From: WRDF01 sp031552235
GTDB lineage: Bacteria; Bacteroidota; Bacteroidia; Bacteroidales; Rikenellaceae
Assembly: GCA_031552235.1 (NCBI GenBank)
Contig: JAVBMR010000002.1
Location: forward strand, 1 to 64,000
Length of the DNA stretch: 64,000 nt
Reading direction: 5' to 3'
Numbering within the stretch: position 1 is the stretch's first letter; every line of letters starts with the position of its first letter. This document shows, piece after piece, positions 33,442 through 42,472 of the stretch. The notes beneath the pieces are model-generated. The model did no database searches. It saw only the letters and a list, made by a program, of their open reading frames with translations, and had not been told where the DNA came from. The position numbers were made by a program, and so were the translations under genes.

Positions 33442-34905
33442 GTGGAAAACAGAAATTACATTGTAGCTATCGACCTTGGCAGCGGCAACGTCGCCGTGGC
33501 GGTCGGCGCCATGGGCGCTGACGGCAAGGTCAGGGTCGAAGATGTCGAAGTGCGCGAGAGCAAAGGCGTTTCGCGCGGCGAAGTGAAGAACGTCGAGCTG
33601 GCCGCGCAGTCGGTCAAGGAAGCCGTGGCCGCCCTCGAAGAGAGGCTCGGCATCACCATTTCGGAGGCCGTGACGGGTATCTCGGGCAGCCATGTGCAGT
33701 GCGCGAAGCACCCTTATTACGTGCATGTGGCCGGTAAAGACGGGGAGATCAGCGAGGAAGACGTCCGGAAGCTCAACGACAGCATGCGCAATATAAAGGC
33801 GCCGGACGGATACACGCTCCTGCACATCATTCCGCAGCTCTATGTGGTGGACGACGACGAGGAAGTACTCGACCCGGTCGGCATGTTCGGCAAGACTCTG
33901 GGTTCCACTTTCAACCTCATAGTGGGCGAGAACAACATAACCTCGCGCCTTACGAAAGCGTTGCAGAAGGTCGATATACGCCAGGCCAGGCTGTTCATAA
34001 ACCCGCTGGCTACGGCCGAGGCGGTTACTTTCCCGGACGAGAAAGAACTCGGCGTGGCGGTAGTAGACATAGGCGCGGGGACGACCGATATTTGCATCTA
34101 CCACGAGGGCATCGTGCGCTATCTGGGCGTTGTCCCGATAGGCGCGGAGGCCATCAACAGGGATATACGTTCCTACGGCATAATGGAGCGCTACGTCGAA
34201 GAGCTTAAAGTGAAGTACGGCTGCGCCGTACCGTCGATGGTCGACGGTGAGAAACTGATCAAGGTCCCGGGACGCACACCGAGCGACCACAAGGAGATAT
34301 CTTTCAAAAACCTCGCGGCGATCATAGAGGCGCGGTTGTTCGACATAATCGACTATGTCAAGGAAGAGATTAAGGATTCGGGTTACGAAGGCAGGCTGGG
34401 AGCTGGCATAGTGCTTACGGGCGGATGTGCCCTGCTGAATGCTATCAAACCTATGATGGAGCAGCGTATGGGCCTCGAAGTGCGTATAGCCTGCGCGGAC
34501 ATACATGTCGACGCCGAGTCGAAGGAGAAAGTGTCAGACCCGAGGCTTTCGACCGTTATCGGGATACTCGCCCAGGCGCTCAGCGCCGGCGTTTCCACGG
34601 CCACGGCCGCGGGTGCGCCCAAACCACGCCCCGCGCAAAAGCCGAAGGACGACGCACCGGCCGGGAGAACACCTGAAAAGACGCCCGAAAGGGCTCCGCA
34701 CAGGACACCGGAAAAAGCTCCGGATAAGAAGAAATATGCCGAACCGCTCGATGTGGAAGATCCCGAAGTGGACGACGACGGATTCTTCGAGGACGACCCG
34801 TCGAGGCCCTCGAAGAAAAAACGCAAGGGAATCTTCGGGGCGCTGAAAGATAAAATCGAGAAGACGTTCGATTTCGACGTGCTGGACGACGACAACACCA
34901 TTTAA
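33442..34905 (+). CDS. ftsA: Cell division protein FtsA
   Basis: Actin-like ATPase that ties FtsZ to the membrane. It has 487 residues and a GTG start. Nucleotide-binding motifs are AIDLGSGNVAVAVG (9-22) and VVDIGAGTTDICIY (207-220), with LTGGCALLNAI later. From about 395 a proline- and lysine-rich linker (KPRPAQKPKDDAPAGRTPEK) leads to a C-terminal KKRKGIFGALKDKIEKTFDF, which looks like an amphipathic membrane-targeting helix, followed by an acidic end. The long linker makes it larger than E. coli FtsA (420). Confidence 0.95.
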   Translation: MENRNYIVAIDLGSGNVAVAVGAMGADGKVRVEDVEVRESKGVSRGEVKNVELAAQSVKEAVAALEERLGITISEAVTGISGSHVQCAKHPYYVHVAGKDGEISEEDVRKLNDSMRNIKAPDGYTLLHIIPQLYVVDDDEEVLDPVGMFGKTLGSTFNLIVGENNITSRLTKALQKVDIRQARLFINPLATAEAVTFPDEKELGVAVVDIGAGTTDICIYHEGIVRYLGVVPIGAEAINRDIRSYGIMERYVEELKVKYGCAVPSMVDGEKLIKVPGRTPSDHKEISFKNLAAIIEARLFDIIDYVKEEIKDSGYEGRLGAGIVLTGGCALLNAIKPMMEQRMGLEVRIACADIHVDAESKEKVSDPRLSTVIGILAQALSAGVSTATAAGAPKPRPAQKPKDDAPAGRTPEKTPERAPHRTPEKAPDKKKYAEPLDVEDPEVDDDGFFEDDPSRPSKKKRKGIFGALKDKIEKTFDFDVLDDDNTI

Positions 34906-34924
34906 CCGACAAAACAGGGGTACG

Positions 34925-36208
34925 ATGATTGACGAACTGATAGAGTTTGACATAGAGAAAGTAGAACCGTCGATGATAATGGTAGCCGGGATCGGCGGCG
35001 CGGGCGGTAATGCCGTGAACCACATGTACGACCTTGGAATACAGGACGTTTCGTTCATGGTGTGCAATACCGACAAGCAGGCCCTGAACCGCAGTATGGT
35101 TCCTATCAAGGTGCAGATCGGGGAAGGCCTCGGGGCGGGGAACAAGCCCGAGAAAGGCAAGGCCGCGGCCATAGAAAGCCTCGACAAGATCACAGGCATA
35201 CTCAAATCGGAAGGCGCGAAGATGCTGTTCGTGACAGCCGGGATGGGTGGCGGAACGGGTACGGGTGCGGCGCCTATAATAGCGCGTGCGGCCAAGGACA
35301 TGGGCATCCTAACGGTGGCCATCGTGACGACGCCCTATGTGTCGGAAGGCCCTGCGCGCATGAAGAACGCGCTGGCAGGCATCGAGGAACTCAAGAAGAG
35401 CGTCGATTCGCTGCTGATAATCAAGAACGAGAACATACAGGAAATATACGGCGAACTGCCCATCACGGAGGCTTTCGGCCGCGCGAACGATATCCTCGCC
35501 ACCGCCGCCAAGGGCATCGCCGAGATAATCACGCGCCCGGGCATCGTGAATGTCGACTTTGCCGACGTGACGACCGTGATGAAGGACAGCGGCGTGGCCC
35601 TGATGGGGTCGGGGCGTGCCCGCGGCGAAGACCGCGCCGAGGAGGTGTCGGAAATAGCGCTCTCCTCACCGCTGCTCAACCACAACTCGGTGGAAGGAGC
35701 GACCAGCATCCTGTTCAACATAACCTACGGCGACAAGGAAGTAACCTTGGCCGAATCCACGCGCATACTCGACTACATACAGTCGCGTGCCGGAAAGAAC
35801 GCCAATATTATCTGGGGTGCGGGGCAGAACGACATGCTTGGCGACGACATCGAATTGACGGTCATAGCCACCGGCTTCAAGCTTGTGGCATCCGATCCGA
35901 CCATCCCCGTGGAGCCTATATCGGGCCGCCCCGACAGGAAACGGTGGACACCACCGACCGACCCGTTCACGAAACACGGTATCGGGAAGGCTGGTGCGGA
36001 TGCCGATACCGGGAGCCAGTCTGAAATAATAATCGTGGAGGAAAAAGCGCGTTACGCCAACATGGAAGGTATGATAAACACCCCGGCCTATGTGCGCAGG
36101 CGCATCAAACTGGCCGGTGACACAGCCTCGGCGACCCGCGTGAAACTGAAGAAAGAGGAGGGTAAGCAGCCCGAACCGCAAAAAGGAAGTTCCCTGTTCG
36201 ACGACTAA
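34925..36208 (+). CDS. ftsZ: Cell division protein FtsZ
   Basis: Tubulin-like GTPase that forms the division ring. The 427 residues contain GIGGAGGNAVNHM (23-34) and the tubulin signature GMGGGTGTGAAP (106-117). A long variable linker follows, then the C-terminal conserved peptide MINTPAYVRRRIKL (around 382-395), the Bacteroidetes form of the FtsA-binding tail, and about 30 more residues ending SSLFDD. It is the last gene of the dcw cluster, 19 bases after ftsA. Confidence 0.98.
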   Translation: MIDELIEFDIEKVEPSMIMVAGIGGAGGNAVNHMYDLGIQDVSFMVCNTDKQALNRSMVPIKVQIGEGLGAGNKPEKGKAAAIESLDKITGILKSEGAKMLFVTAGMGGGTGTGAAPIIARAAKDMGILTVAIVTTPYVSEGPARMKNALAGIEELKKSVDSLLIIKNENIQEIYGELPITEAFGRANDILATAAKGIAEIITRPGIVNVDFADVTTVMKDSGVALMGSGRARGEDRAEEVSEIALSSPLLNHNSVEGATSILFNITYGDKEVTLAESTRILDYIQSRAGKNANIIWGAGQNDMLGDDIELTVIATGFKLVASDPTIPVEPISGRPDRKRWTPPTDPFTKHGIGKAGADADTGSQSEIIIVEEKARYANMEGMINTPAYVRRRIKLAGDTASATRVKLKKEEGKQPEPQKGSSLFDD

Positions 36209-36362
36209 GAGTGATTAAGAGTCGTTTCGGCGACACCGAAATATTTGCAGGTCATTTCACTCTGAAACGTTTCTGTGCGGGCAGGCGTTTCTGTTCTCTC
36301 CGGGTCACGGGAATGATCCGAATGCCGTGAGGCTCTACAACTAAAATTAACCTGAAACAATA

Positions 36363-37685
36363 TTGGGAACGCCTCTTCAAATATTGACCTTCAATCAATT
36401 TCCGCCGGAGGCCGTGGCATGGATCGCGGCGCTGGCGGTTTTGATATTCTTGTCCGCATTGGTGTCGGCTTCCGAATCGGCGTTTTTCTCGCTCTCGGAG
36501 GCAGATCTCGACAAATTGAAAAAAAGCGGTTCCGCCGCCGACGAAACGGCTCTGCGCCTGCTGGGGATGCACGACTACCTGTCCGCGACCATTGTTACGG
36601 CAAGCGTTTTCCTGAATATTTTCATAGTGCTTATTGCCGGATTCCTGATCGACCTGCTGGTGGATTTTTCGGTCGGCGAGGGATGGGAGTACACCATCAA
36701 GACCGCCGCGGTCACTTTCGTGTTATTGCTGTTTGCAGTCATCATGCCGCGGCTGTATGGGGCATATAATCCGCTTGGGATGGCACGCATGACGGCACGT
36801 CCGCTGATGGGTACGAAGCACCTCCTGAAGCCTGTCCTGTGGCTCGCCGTGAACATCACGGGGGCCTCCGCGAAGAACATGCATAAGAAAACGAACCTCT
36901 CGATCGGCGAAATATCGAAAGCGCTGGAGATAACCGGCAGCCACTCCGAAGAGGAAAAGCAGATGCTGTCGGGGATTGTCGGGTTCGCCGGTACGGAGGT
37001 CAACGGCATAATGAGGCCGCGCATGGATATCGTCGCGCTCGACATGGGTTCGGATTTCGCCGAGGTCAAACGCGTTATCATAGAGTCGGGTTTCTCGCGC
37101 ATCCCGGTCTGGGAGGAAAACATAGACGGCATAAAAGGAATACTTTACGTCAAGGATATGCTGCCGTTCATAACCCGCGGCGCTGATTTCCATTGGCAGG
37201 CCTACCTGCGCCAGCCCTATTTCGTCCCGGAGCACAAGAAGATCAACGACCTGATGGAAGAGTTCCAGAGCGAGAAGGTGCATATGGCCATCGTCGTTGA
37301 CGAGTACGGATCGACCCTCGGCCTCGTGTCGCTGGAGGACATCGTCGAGGAAGTGGTCGGCGAGATCACGGACGAGTCCGACGTGGAGATCCCCGAAAGT
37401 TTCCAGAAGATAGACGATTATAACTACATATTCGAGGGCAAGACCGCGCTCGCCGACGTGGAAGAGATACTGGGTATGGAAGAGGGGTATTTCGGCGACC
37501 TGGAACACGACGCCGAAACCCTCGCCGGGCTTATGCTGGAGATAAAAGGCGACTTCCTCAAACAGGGCGAGAGCGTCGCGGCGCGAGGCGTGAAGTTTAC
37601 AGTGGAGGCGCTGGCCGGCCGCCGGATAGACAAAGTGCTGGTGAATATCAGCGAGGCGGAATTCCCGGACGGACGGAACGGGTAA
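36363..37685 (+). CDS. gldE: GldE-like hemolysin-family membrane protein (DUF21, CBS pair, CorC/HlyC domain)
   Basis: A 440-residue protein of the CNNM/CorC type. Three or four helices form the DUF21 domain (FLSALVSASESAFFSLSEADL, then VFLNIFIVLIAGFLIDLL). A CBS pair follows (around 210-330; IMRPRMDIVALDM, VVDEYGSTLGLVSLEDIVEE) and then a C-terminal transporter-associated domain. In gliding Bacteroidetes the orthologue is GldE; non-gliding gut species keep it, and ion transport is suggested by family. A TTG start at 36363 is used because the first helix begins soon after. It is followed by a phosphopantetheinyl transferase, as in many Bacteroidales. Confidence 0.83.
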   Translation: MGTPLQILTFNQFPPEAVAWIAALAVLIFLSALVSASESAFFSLSEADLDKLKKSGSAADETALRLLGMHDYLSATIVTASVFLNIFIVLIAGFLIDLLVDFSVGEGWEYTIKTAAVTFVLLLFAVIMPRLYGAYNPLGMARMTARPLMGTKHLLKPVLWLAVNITGASAKNMHKKTNLSIGEISKALEITGSHSEEEKQMLSGIVGFAGTEVNGIMRPRMDIVALDMGSDFAEVKRVIIESGFSRIPVWEENIDGIKGILYVKDMLPFITRGADFHWQAYLRQPYFVPEHKKINDLMEEFQSEKVHMAIVVDEYGSTLGLVSLEDIVEEVVGEITDESDVEIPESFQKIDDYNYIFEGKTALADVEEILGMEEGYFGDLEHDAETLAGLMLEIKGDFLKQGESVAARGVKFTVEALAGRRIDKVLVNISEAEFPDGRNG

Positions 37686-37967
37686 GGCGCATGATCCGGC
37701 GTTGCCTTTGCGTTGTGCCGTTGGCCACGCTCTTTTATGGATGGGCTTACTCGGCTTTATGCGAAGGCCGTCGGATGCCGCTCCCCTCTCGATGACAATC
37801 GAAAAAATGCTGTCGGATCTTGCGGGGCAAAATCCGGGCGTACGCCGCCTCCCGAATGCGGCGGGCGACAATTTCGCCATCGCCCTTGCACGGCAGCGTT
37901 CTTATTTTATAGTTGAGGCAAACAAACTTGGAATTACCGATATTTTTAAACCGAACCCGATAGAAAC

Positions 37968-38594
37968 ATGCCTTTAGTCCTGCGTAAGAATATTATGGGT
38001 GCGGAGCTTCTGCTGTGGCGCGTGGACGAGACGGAAGAAGAGCTTGCGGCCCTGGTGACGCCCGAAGACGCGGCTTCCGCCGTCGGGTTCGCCTCGCCTG
38101 TCAGGCGACTGGAAAGGCTTGCGTGGAGGGCAGCCCTGCGTGAGGCGGGTATCACCGGGGCGGTGGCCTATACGACGGCAGGCGCACCTTATCTGGAGGG
38201 TTCGAACACGCATATAAGCGTGTCGCACTGCAAAAGCATGGTTTGCGTCGCCCTGTCGCCAAGACGGTGCGGGGTCGATATCGAGCCGGAAGGGCGCGAC
38301 TGCTCGCGTGCCGCGGACAGGTTCGTGTCAGATAGCGAGAGGCTACTGTTAGAAGGCTTGCCGAACCCCGAAGCGGCCATGTGGTGCGCCAAGGAGGCGC
38401 TTTATAAATACGCCGGCTGCGACGGGCTGGACTTTATCCGCGACATCAGGATCACAGGCCGTGAAGGTGGTTTTCGCGCGGCGGTTGACATGAACCTGTG
38501 GCAGGCGGTCGTCGGCGGCGAAAGTGCATTGGTCTGCCTGCTGCACGGGGAAGGCTGCCTGATAGCGGTCGTTTTTGGGGCGGAAGGGCGTTAA
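37968..38594 (+). CDS. 4'-phosphopantetheinyl transferase superfamily protein
   Basis: Transfers the phosphopantetheine arm of CoA to a carrier-protein serine. The 208 residues show THISVSHCKSMVCVALS (81-97), GVDIEPEGRD (102-111, with the metal-binding Asp and Glu) and WCAKEALYKYAG (139-150), the three motifs of the Sfp/EntD-like group. The target carrier is not in the window. Upstream, 280 bases separate it from gldE, with no gene I can support. Confidence 0.87.
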   Translation: MPLVLRKNIMGAELLLWRVDETEEELAALVTPEDAASAVGFASPVRRLERLAWRAALREAGITGAVAYTTAGAPYLEGSNTHISVSHCKSMVCVALSPRRCGVDIEPEGRDCSRAADRFVSDSERLLLEGLPNPEAAMWCAKEALYKYAGCDGLDFIRDIRITGREGGFRAAVDMNLWQAVVGGESALVCLLHGEGCLIAVVFGAEGR

Positions 38595-38829
38595 TCTCTA
38601 AGGGTTGAATTCCCCGCAGCTTGCTGTGCTTGATAAATTCATATTCTGCGGCTGCGGGGGCGAAATCGAAGATTTCGAGCCGCAGGATGTGGCGATTGCA
38701 AAGCAATCGCTGTCTTTCAGATACGGACGCGATTTACGGCGGCGGACTGCCGGCGCCGCCAGAAACGACACCGATAAATAAAACGGCTGGTTATTCTTGC
38801 GGATAAGTGCATAAAAAAACCGGCAAACA
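38595..38829. repeat. Hairpin repeats and one TTATCCGC end before the his operon
   Basis: No gene. Hairpins include CGAAATCGAAGATTTCG (about 38661), GCGATTGCAAAGCAATCGC (38692-38710) and GGCGGC...GCGCCGCC. TTGCGGATAAG (38797-38807) is a right-hand end of the inverted-repeat family; no left partner is seen in the gap. Confidence 0.6.
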
Positions 38830-38860
38830 TTTCGATATTTAAAAATAGGTAGTATCTTTG
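38830..38860 (+). promoter_or_regulatory. Promoter of the histidine operon
   Basis: TTTC (38830-38833, one mismatch to TTTG), 19 bases, TATCTTTG (38853-38860, full match to TAnnTTTG). The expected start is near 38867, just before the leader-peptide ATG at 38879. Confidence 0.7.
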
Positions 38861-38878
38861 CCGTAGAAACCATTGGAA

Positions 38879-38932
38879 ATGATCGCATACGCAAACATAC
38901 ATCACCATCATCATACTTCGCAGTCGAGGTAG
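38879..38932 (+). CDS. hisL: Histidine operon leader peptide
   Basis: A short frame, ATG 38879 to TAG 38930-38932, encodes MIAYANIHHHHHTSQSR. Five consecutive histidine codons (38900-38914) directly upstream of the his structural genes are the hallmark of a translated attenuation leader. Ribosomes would stall here when charged tRNA-His is scarce. The symbol is by functional analogy to the enterobacterial hisL; there is no implication of common descent. Position 12 bases after the predicted transcript start and the downstream terminator and antiterminator support it. Confidence 0.85.
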   Translation: MIAYANIHHHHHTSQSR

Positions 38933-39009
38933 GTCAGGGTGTTATGTTCGTGCTTTAGAATACGCGGTTGATATAATACGGGACTTGCCTCACAGGGCAG
39001 GTCTTTTTT
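38927..39009 (+). promoter_or_regulatory. his attenuator: antiterminator and terminator hairpins
   Basis: Terminator: GACTTGCCT (38982-38990), loop CACA, GGGCAGGTC (38995-39003), then six T (39004-39009). Antiterminator strand: AGGTAGGTC (38927-38935), overlapping the leader stop codon, can pair with all nine bases of the first terminator arm (two G-U pairs). A ribosome stalled on the His codons would leave this strand free, so the antiterminator forms and hisG is transcribed; one that reaches the stop codon would cover it, so the terminator forms. Pairings are by eye; no folding energy was computed. Confidence 0.8.
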
Positions 39010-39070
39010 GTTGATGGCCCCGATGGCCGCAGGAACGGACGAAACAAATAATTATAAAAACATATATATC

Positions 39071-39928
39071 ATGGAAACAATCAGGCTGGCCATACAGGCC
39101 AAAGGAAGGCTTAACGAAGAGAGCATCGCGCTGCTCGCCGACGCGGGCATAACGATCGAGGAAAGCAAACGCAAGCTGCTCGCCAAATCGGGAGATTTCC
39201 CGATAGAGGTGCTTTATCTGCGCGACGACGATATACCCCAGGCGGTTTCGATGGGCGTAGCCGACATAGGCATAGTCGGGATGAACGAGGTGGCCGAGAA
39301 ACCCTACGAGGTCGATGTCGTACATAAACTGGGCTTCGGCGGATGCAGGCTCTCGCTGGCCGTGCCCAAAACCGAGAAATACGATAACCCAAAATGGTTC
39401 GACGGCAAACGCGTCGCCACGTCCTACCCACGCATCCTCGAAAAATACTTCAAGGAGAATGGCATCAAGGCCGAGATACACGAGATAGCCGGTTCGGTGG
39501 AGGTTGCGCCTCTGGTGGGGATGGCCGACGCTATTTTCGATATCGTAAGCTCTGGCGGTACGCTCGTGAAGAACGGCCTTGTCGAGGTCGAGAAGGTGAT
39601 GGATTCGGAAGCTGTGCTTGTGGCGAACAAGAATATGCCGGCCGAAAAGAAGAAAACGGTGGAACAGATACTTTTCCGTTTCAGTGCCGTGGAACGCAGC
39701 AAGGGAATGAAATATGTGCTTATGAACCTGCCCTGCGACAAGGTGGACGAGGCGGTCAAAATGCTCCCGGGGATGAAAAGCCCCACGATCCTCTCGCTGG
39801 CGCAGGAGGGTTGGTGTTCGCTGCACGTCGTGGTGCGTGATTCGGAACTCTGGGAAAAAATAAGCGGCCTTAAGGCTATCGGCGCCGAGGATATCCTTGT
39901 CCTGGCGCTCGAAAAAATGATACTGTAA
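39071..39928 (+). CDS. hisG: ATP phosphoribosyltransferase HisG (long form)
   Basis: First step of histidine synthesis: joins ATP and PRPP. With the ATG at 39071 the protein has 285 residues and begins METIRLAIQAKGRLNEESI; a frame open from 39008 starts in the terminator T-run and is rejected. It shows GVADIGIVGMNEV, the catalytic-domain block IAGSVEVAPLVGMADAIFDI and SSGGTLVKNGL, plus a C-terminal ACT-like regulatory domain (about 215-285), so it is the long, self-sufficient, histidine-inhibited form. The stop overlaps the hisD start (TAATG). Confidence 0.96.
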   Translation: METIRLAIQAKGRLNEESIALLADAGITIEESKRKLLAKSGDFPIEVLYLRDDDIPQAVSMGVADIGIVGMNEVAEKPYEVDVVHKLGFGGCRLSLAVPKTEKYDNPKWFDGKRVATSYPRILEKYFKENGIKAEIHEIAGSVEVAPLVGMADAIFDIVSSGGTLVKNGLVEVEKVMDSEAVLVANKNMPAEKKKTVEQILFRFSAVERSKGMKYVLMNLPCDKVDEAVKMLPGMKSPTILSLAQEGWCSLHVVVRDSELWEKISGLKAIGAEDILVLALEKMIL

Positions 39929-41214
39929 TGAAAGTCATAGTAAATCCCGAGAGGCGGGATTGGGACGAAATAACACGCCGCGCGCTGCCGGACGACCAGG
40001 CTATCGGGGCGCGTGTCGAGAAGATCATAGCCAGGGTACGCAAGGAGGGCGATTGGGCGCTGACGGAACTCGCAAGGGAGATAGACGGCGTGGAGCTTAC
40101 CCGTGTCGATGTGGGAATGGACCAGATCGAGGCGGCCGCAGGGTTGGTGGACGAAGACCTGAAAAAGGCCATTGAAATGTCTGTGGCCAACGTGCGCAGA
40201 TTCCACGAGGCGCAGCTCTCGAAGGGTGTCGATATCGAAACCATGCCCGGCGTGAGGTGCGTGCAGAGGAATGTTCCCGTGCAGAGGGTGGGGCTTTATG
40301 TGCCCGGAGGGTCGGCGCCGCTGTTCTCGACCGTGATCATGCTCGCGGTTCCGGCCAAGGTCGCGGGATGCCCCGAGATAGTGCTTTGTACGCCGCCGGG
40401 CAAGTCGGGCGGTGTCGCGCCCGAAATACTCTACGCGGCATCGGTGTGCGGTGTGGACAAGGTCTTCATGGCCGGAGGGGCGCAGGCAGTTGCGGCGATG
40501 GCATACGGCACGGCAAGCATCCCAAAGGTCGACAAAATATTCGGCCCTGGGAACAGGTACGTGACCAAGGCCAAGCAGCTGGTTTCGCTGTCCGAGGTGG
40601 CGATAGACATGCCGGCCGGGCCGTCGGAAGTGATGGTCATGGCGGATTCTACGGCCCGGCCGGAATTTGTGGCGGCGGATATGCTCTCGCAGGCCGAGCA
40701 CGGCGCCGACAGCCAGTCGGTGCTGGTCACCGATTCGCGCTCGTTCGCCGAGCAGGTGATAAAGCAGGTCGAGGTGCAGCTGGCGGCGCTCAGCCGTTCC
40801 GGACTGGCCGAAAGCTCGCTTGAGAACAGTTTTATAGTCGTAATGGACGAGGTGCAGGAGATGATAGACTTTGCCAACACATACGCCGCAGAACACCTTA
40901 TAATTTCGATGGCCGGGCCGTGGGGCGTGGCCGATCGGATAACCGCGGCGGGAAGCATATTCCTGGGCAACTACTCGCCCGAAAGCGTGGGCGACTACGC
41001 CTCGGGGACGAACCACACCCTCCCCACCGCAGGCTGGGCGAAAGCCTTCAGCGGCGTGAACGTTGACAGCTTCGTGAAAAAAGTTACCATTCAGGAACTC
41101 ACCCCAGACGGCCTGAAGAACATTGGCCGCGCGGTGATGGACATGGCCGCCGCCGAGGGGCTGGACGGTCACAGGAACGCCGTGGAAATAAGGTTGAAAC
41201 CGATGCAGGAGTGA
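39928..41214 (+). CDS. hisD: Histidinol dehydrogenase HisD
   Basis: Oxidises histidinol to histidine in two steps with NAD. The 428 residues carry GLYVPGGSAPLFSTVIML, FGPGNRYVTKAKQLV, DMPAGPSEVMVMAD, LLSQAEHGADSQSVLV-like ADMLSQAEHGADSQS, and the C-terminal SGVNVDSFVKKVTIQEL. All are standard. Translation is coupled to hisG through the one-base overlap. A 221-base run of hairpins follows before hisC. Confidence 0.97.
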   Translation: MKVIVNPERRDWDEITRRALPDDQAIGARVEKIIARVRKEGDWALTELAREIDGVELTRVDVGMDQIEAAAGLVDEDLKKAIEMSVANVRRFHEAQLSKGVDIETMPGVRCVQRNVPVQRVGLYVPGGSAPLFSTVIMLAVPAKVAGCPEIVLCTPPGKSGGVAPEILYAASVCGVDKVFMAGGAQAVAAMAYGTASIPKVDKIFGPGNRYVTKAKQLVSLSEVAIDMPAGPSEVMVMADSTARPEFVAADMLSQAEHGADSQSVLVTDSRSFAEQVIKQVEVQLAALSRSGLAESSLENSFIVVMDEVQEMIDFANTYAAEHLIISMAGPWGVADRITAAGSIFLGNYSPESVGDYASGTNHTLPTAGWAKAFSGVNVDSFVKKVTIQELTPDGLKNIGRAVMDMAAAEGLDGHRNAVEIRLKPMQE

Positions 41215-41216
41215 GA

Positions 41217-41374
41217 GTAAAGCCAAACTTGTTTGGCTTTACCGAGCGATAAGAAGGGAAACGGCTGCCTTTCAGCCGTTAAGATTTAGAATTATTCTTT
41301 TCAGGCTTGCGCTTGTTTTTCCGGGTTGCTTTGCAACCCGCATCGCCGCCCTAAAGAGGCGGAGGGCGGCGATG
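41217..41374. repeat. Four consecutive hairpins between hisD and hisC
   Basis: GTAAAGCCAAAC/GTTTGGCTTTAC (41217-41242), AACGGCTG/CAGCCGTT (41260-41280), CGGGTTGC/GCAACCCG (41322-41340) and CATCGCCGCCCT/AGGGCGGCGATG (41341-41374). All arms are perfect. None is followed by a long T-run, so they look more like repeats or processing/stability structures than terminators. Confidence 0.75.
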
Positions 41375-41435
41375 AAGAATGTAAGCATGCCAAAAGAAAG
41401 GGATAATCCTGTTAAAATTTGTAAATTCGCACATT

Positions 41436-42470
41436 ATGAAAGACCCGATAGAACTCGTACGCAAAAACATCCGTGCCATGGCGCCCTATTCGACCGCGAG
41501 GGACGAATACACGGGGCCGATAGGGACGTACCTCGACGCGAACGAGAACCCCTATGACAACGGCTACAACCGCTACCCCGACCCTTACCAGAAGGAGCTT
41601 AAAGCCCGCCTGTCGCAGATCAAGGGCGTGCCGGCCAAGAACATCTTCGTCGGGAACGGAAGCGACGAGGCTATAGACCTCGCTTACAGGGTGTTTTGCG
41701 ACCCGCGCGTGGACAACGCGGTTTCGATAGCGCCCACCTACGGCATGTACAAGGTCGCCGCAGAAATGAACGATGTGGAGTTCCGTCAGGTGCAGCTCCG
41801 CGAGGATTTCTCGCTCGACGTTGAGGGGCTGCTCGCGGCGGTGGACGCAAACACCAAACTGATGTTCCTCTGTTCGCCGAACAACCCCACAGGGAACGCT
41901 TTCCCGGCCTCGGACATTGAGCGCCTGCTCAAGGGTTTCGGCGGTATGGTTGTCCTCGACGAGGCCTATATAGATTTCTCGCCGAAGGACGGGTGGCTGC
42001 CGAAACTGGCGCAATACCCCAACCTGATAATCCTCCAGACACTCTCGAAAGCGTGGGGGCTGGCGGGGCTCAGGCTCGGGCTGGCGTTCGCCCGCGAGGA
42101 TATAATAGCGTTGTTCACCAACGTGAAATACCCCTATAACATCAACGGCATCACGCAGAAGATCGTCCTCGAACAGTTGACGCAGGACAAATCGGCGCAG
42201 ATAGCCGAACTCAACGGCCAGCGCGAGGAGGTCGTGCGGAAACTGAAAAAAAACGCGTTGGTGCGTGCCGTTTTCCCGTCGGATGCTAACTTTGTGCTGG
42301 TGAAGCTCGACGATCCGCGCGCGGTGTACGGCAAACTCATCGAGGGTGGCGTGATCGTGCGCGACCGCTCGAAGATAAAGGGCTGTGCGGGGATGTTGCG
42401 CATCACGATAGGGACGCCCGCGGAGAACGAAAAAATGCTGAAGATACTCGACGGCCTGGCCTCAAAATAG
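41436..42470 (+). CDS. hisC: Histidinol-phosphate aminotransferase HisC
   Basis: PLP-dependent transamination of imidazole acetol phosphate to histidinol phosphate. The 344 residues include YLDANENPYDNGYNRYPDP, FVGNGSDEAIDL, the CSPNNPTGN block, VVLDEAYIDFSPKDG, and the lysine region TLSKAWGLAGLRLG (Schiff-base Lys in SKAWGLAG). It begins after a hairpin-rich gap and ends 2 bases before hisB. Confidence 0.96.
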   Translation: MKDPIELVRKNIRAMAPYSTARDEYTGPIGTYLDANENPYDNGYNRYPDPYQKELKARLSQIKGVPAKNIFVGNGSDEAIDLAYRVFCDPRVDNAVSIAPTYGMYKVAAEMNDVEFRQVQLREDFSLDVEGLLAAVDANTKLMFLCSPNNPTGNAFPASDIERLLKGFGGMVVLDEAYIDFSPKDGWLPKLAQYPNLIILQTLSKAWGLAGLRLGLAFAREDIIALFTNVKYPYNINGITQKIVLEQLTQDKSAQIAELNGQREEVVRKLKKNALVRAVFPSDANFVLVKLDDPRAVYGKLIEGGVIVRDRSKIKGCAGMLRITIGTPAENEKMLKILDGLASK

Positions 42471-42472
42471 AT

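Noticed and set aside
37702..37977. Possible 91-residue gene between gldE-like and the phosphopantetheinyl transferase
   Set aside because: No recognised motif, no promoter, overlap with the next start and competing frames of similar length; the sequence may instead be a leader or remnant.
39008..39070. N-terminal extension of hisG by 21 residues
   Set aside because: It begins within the T-run of the attenuator terminator and is not part of the HisG family.
39424..41226. Open minus-strand frame of 600 codons across hisG and hisD
   Set aside because: Shadow of conserved genes; no recognisable motif and no promoter or neighbour support.
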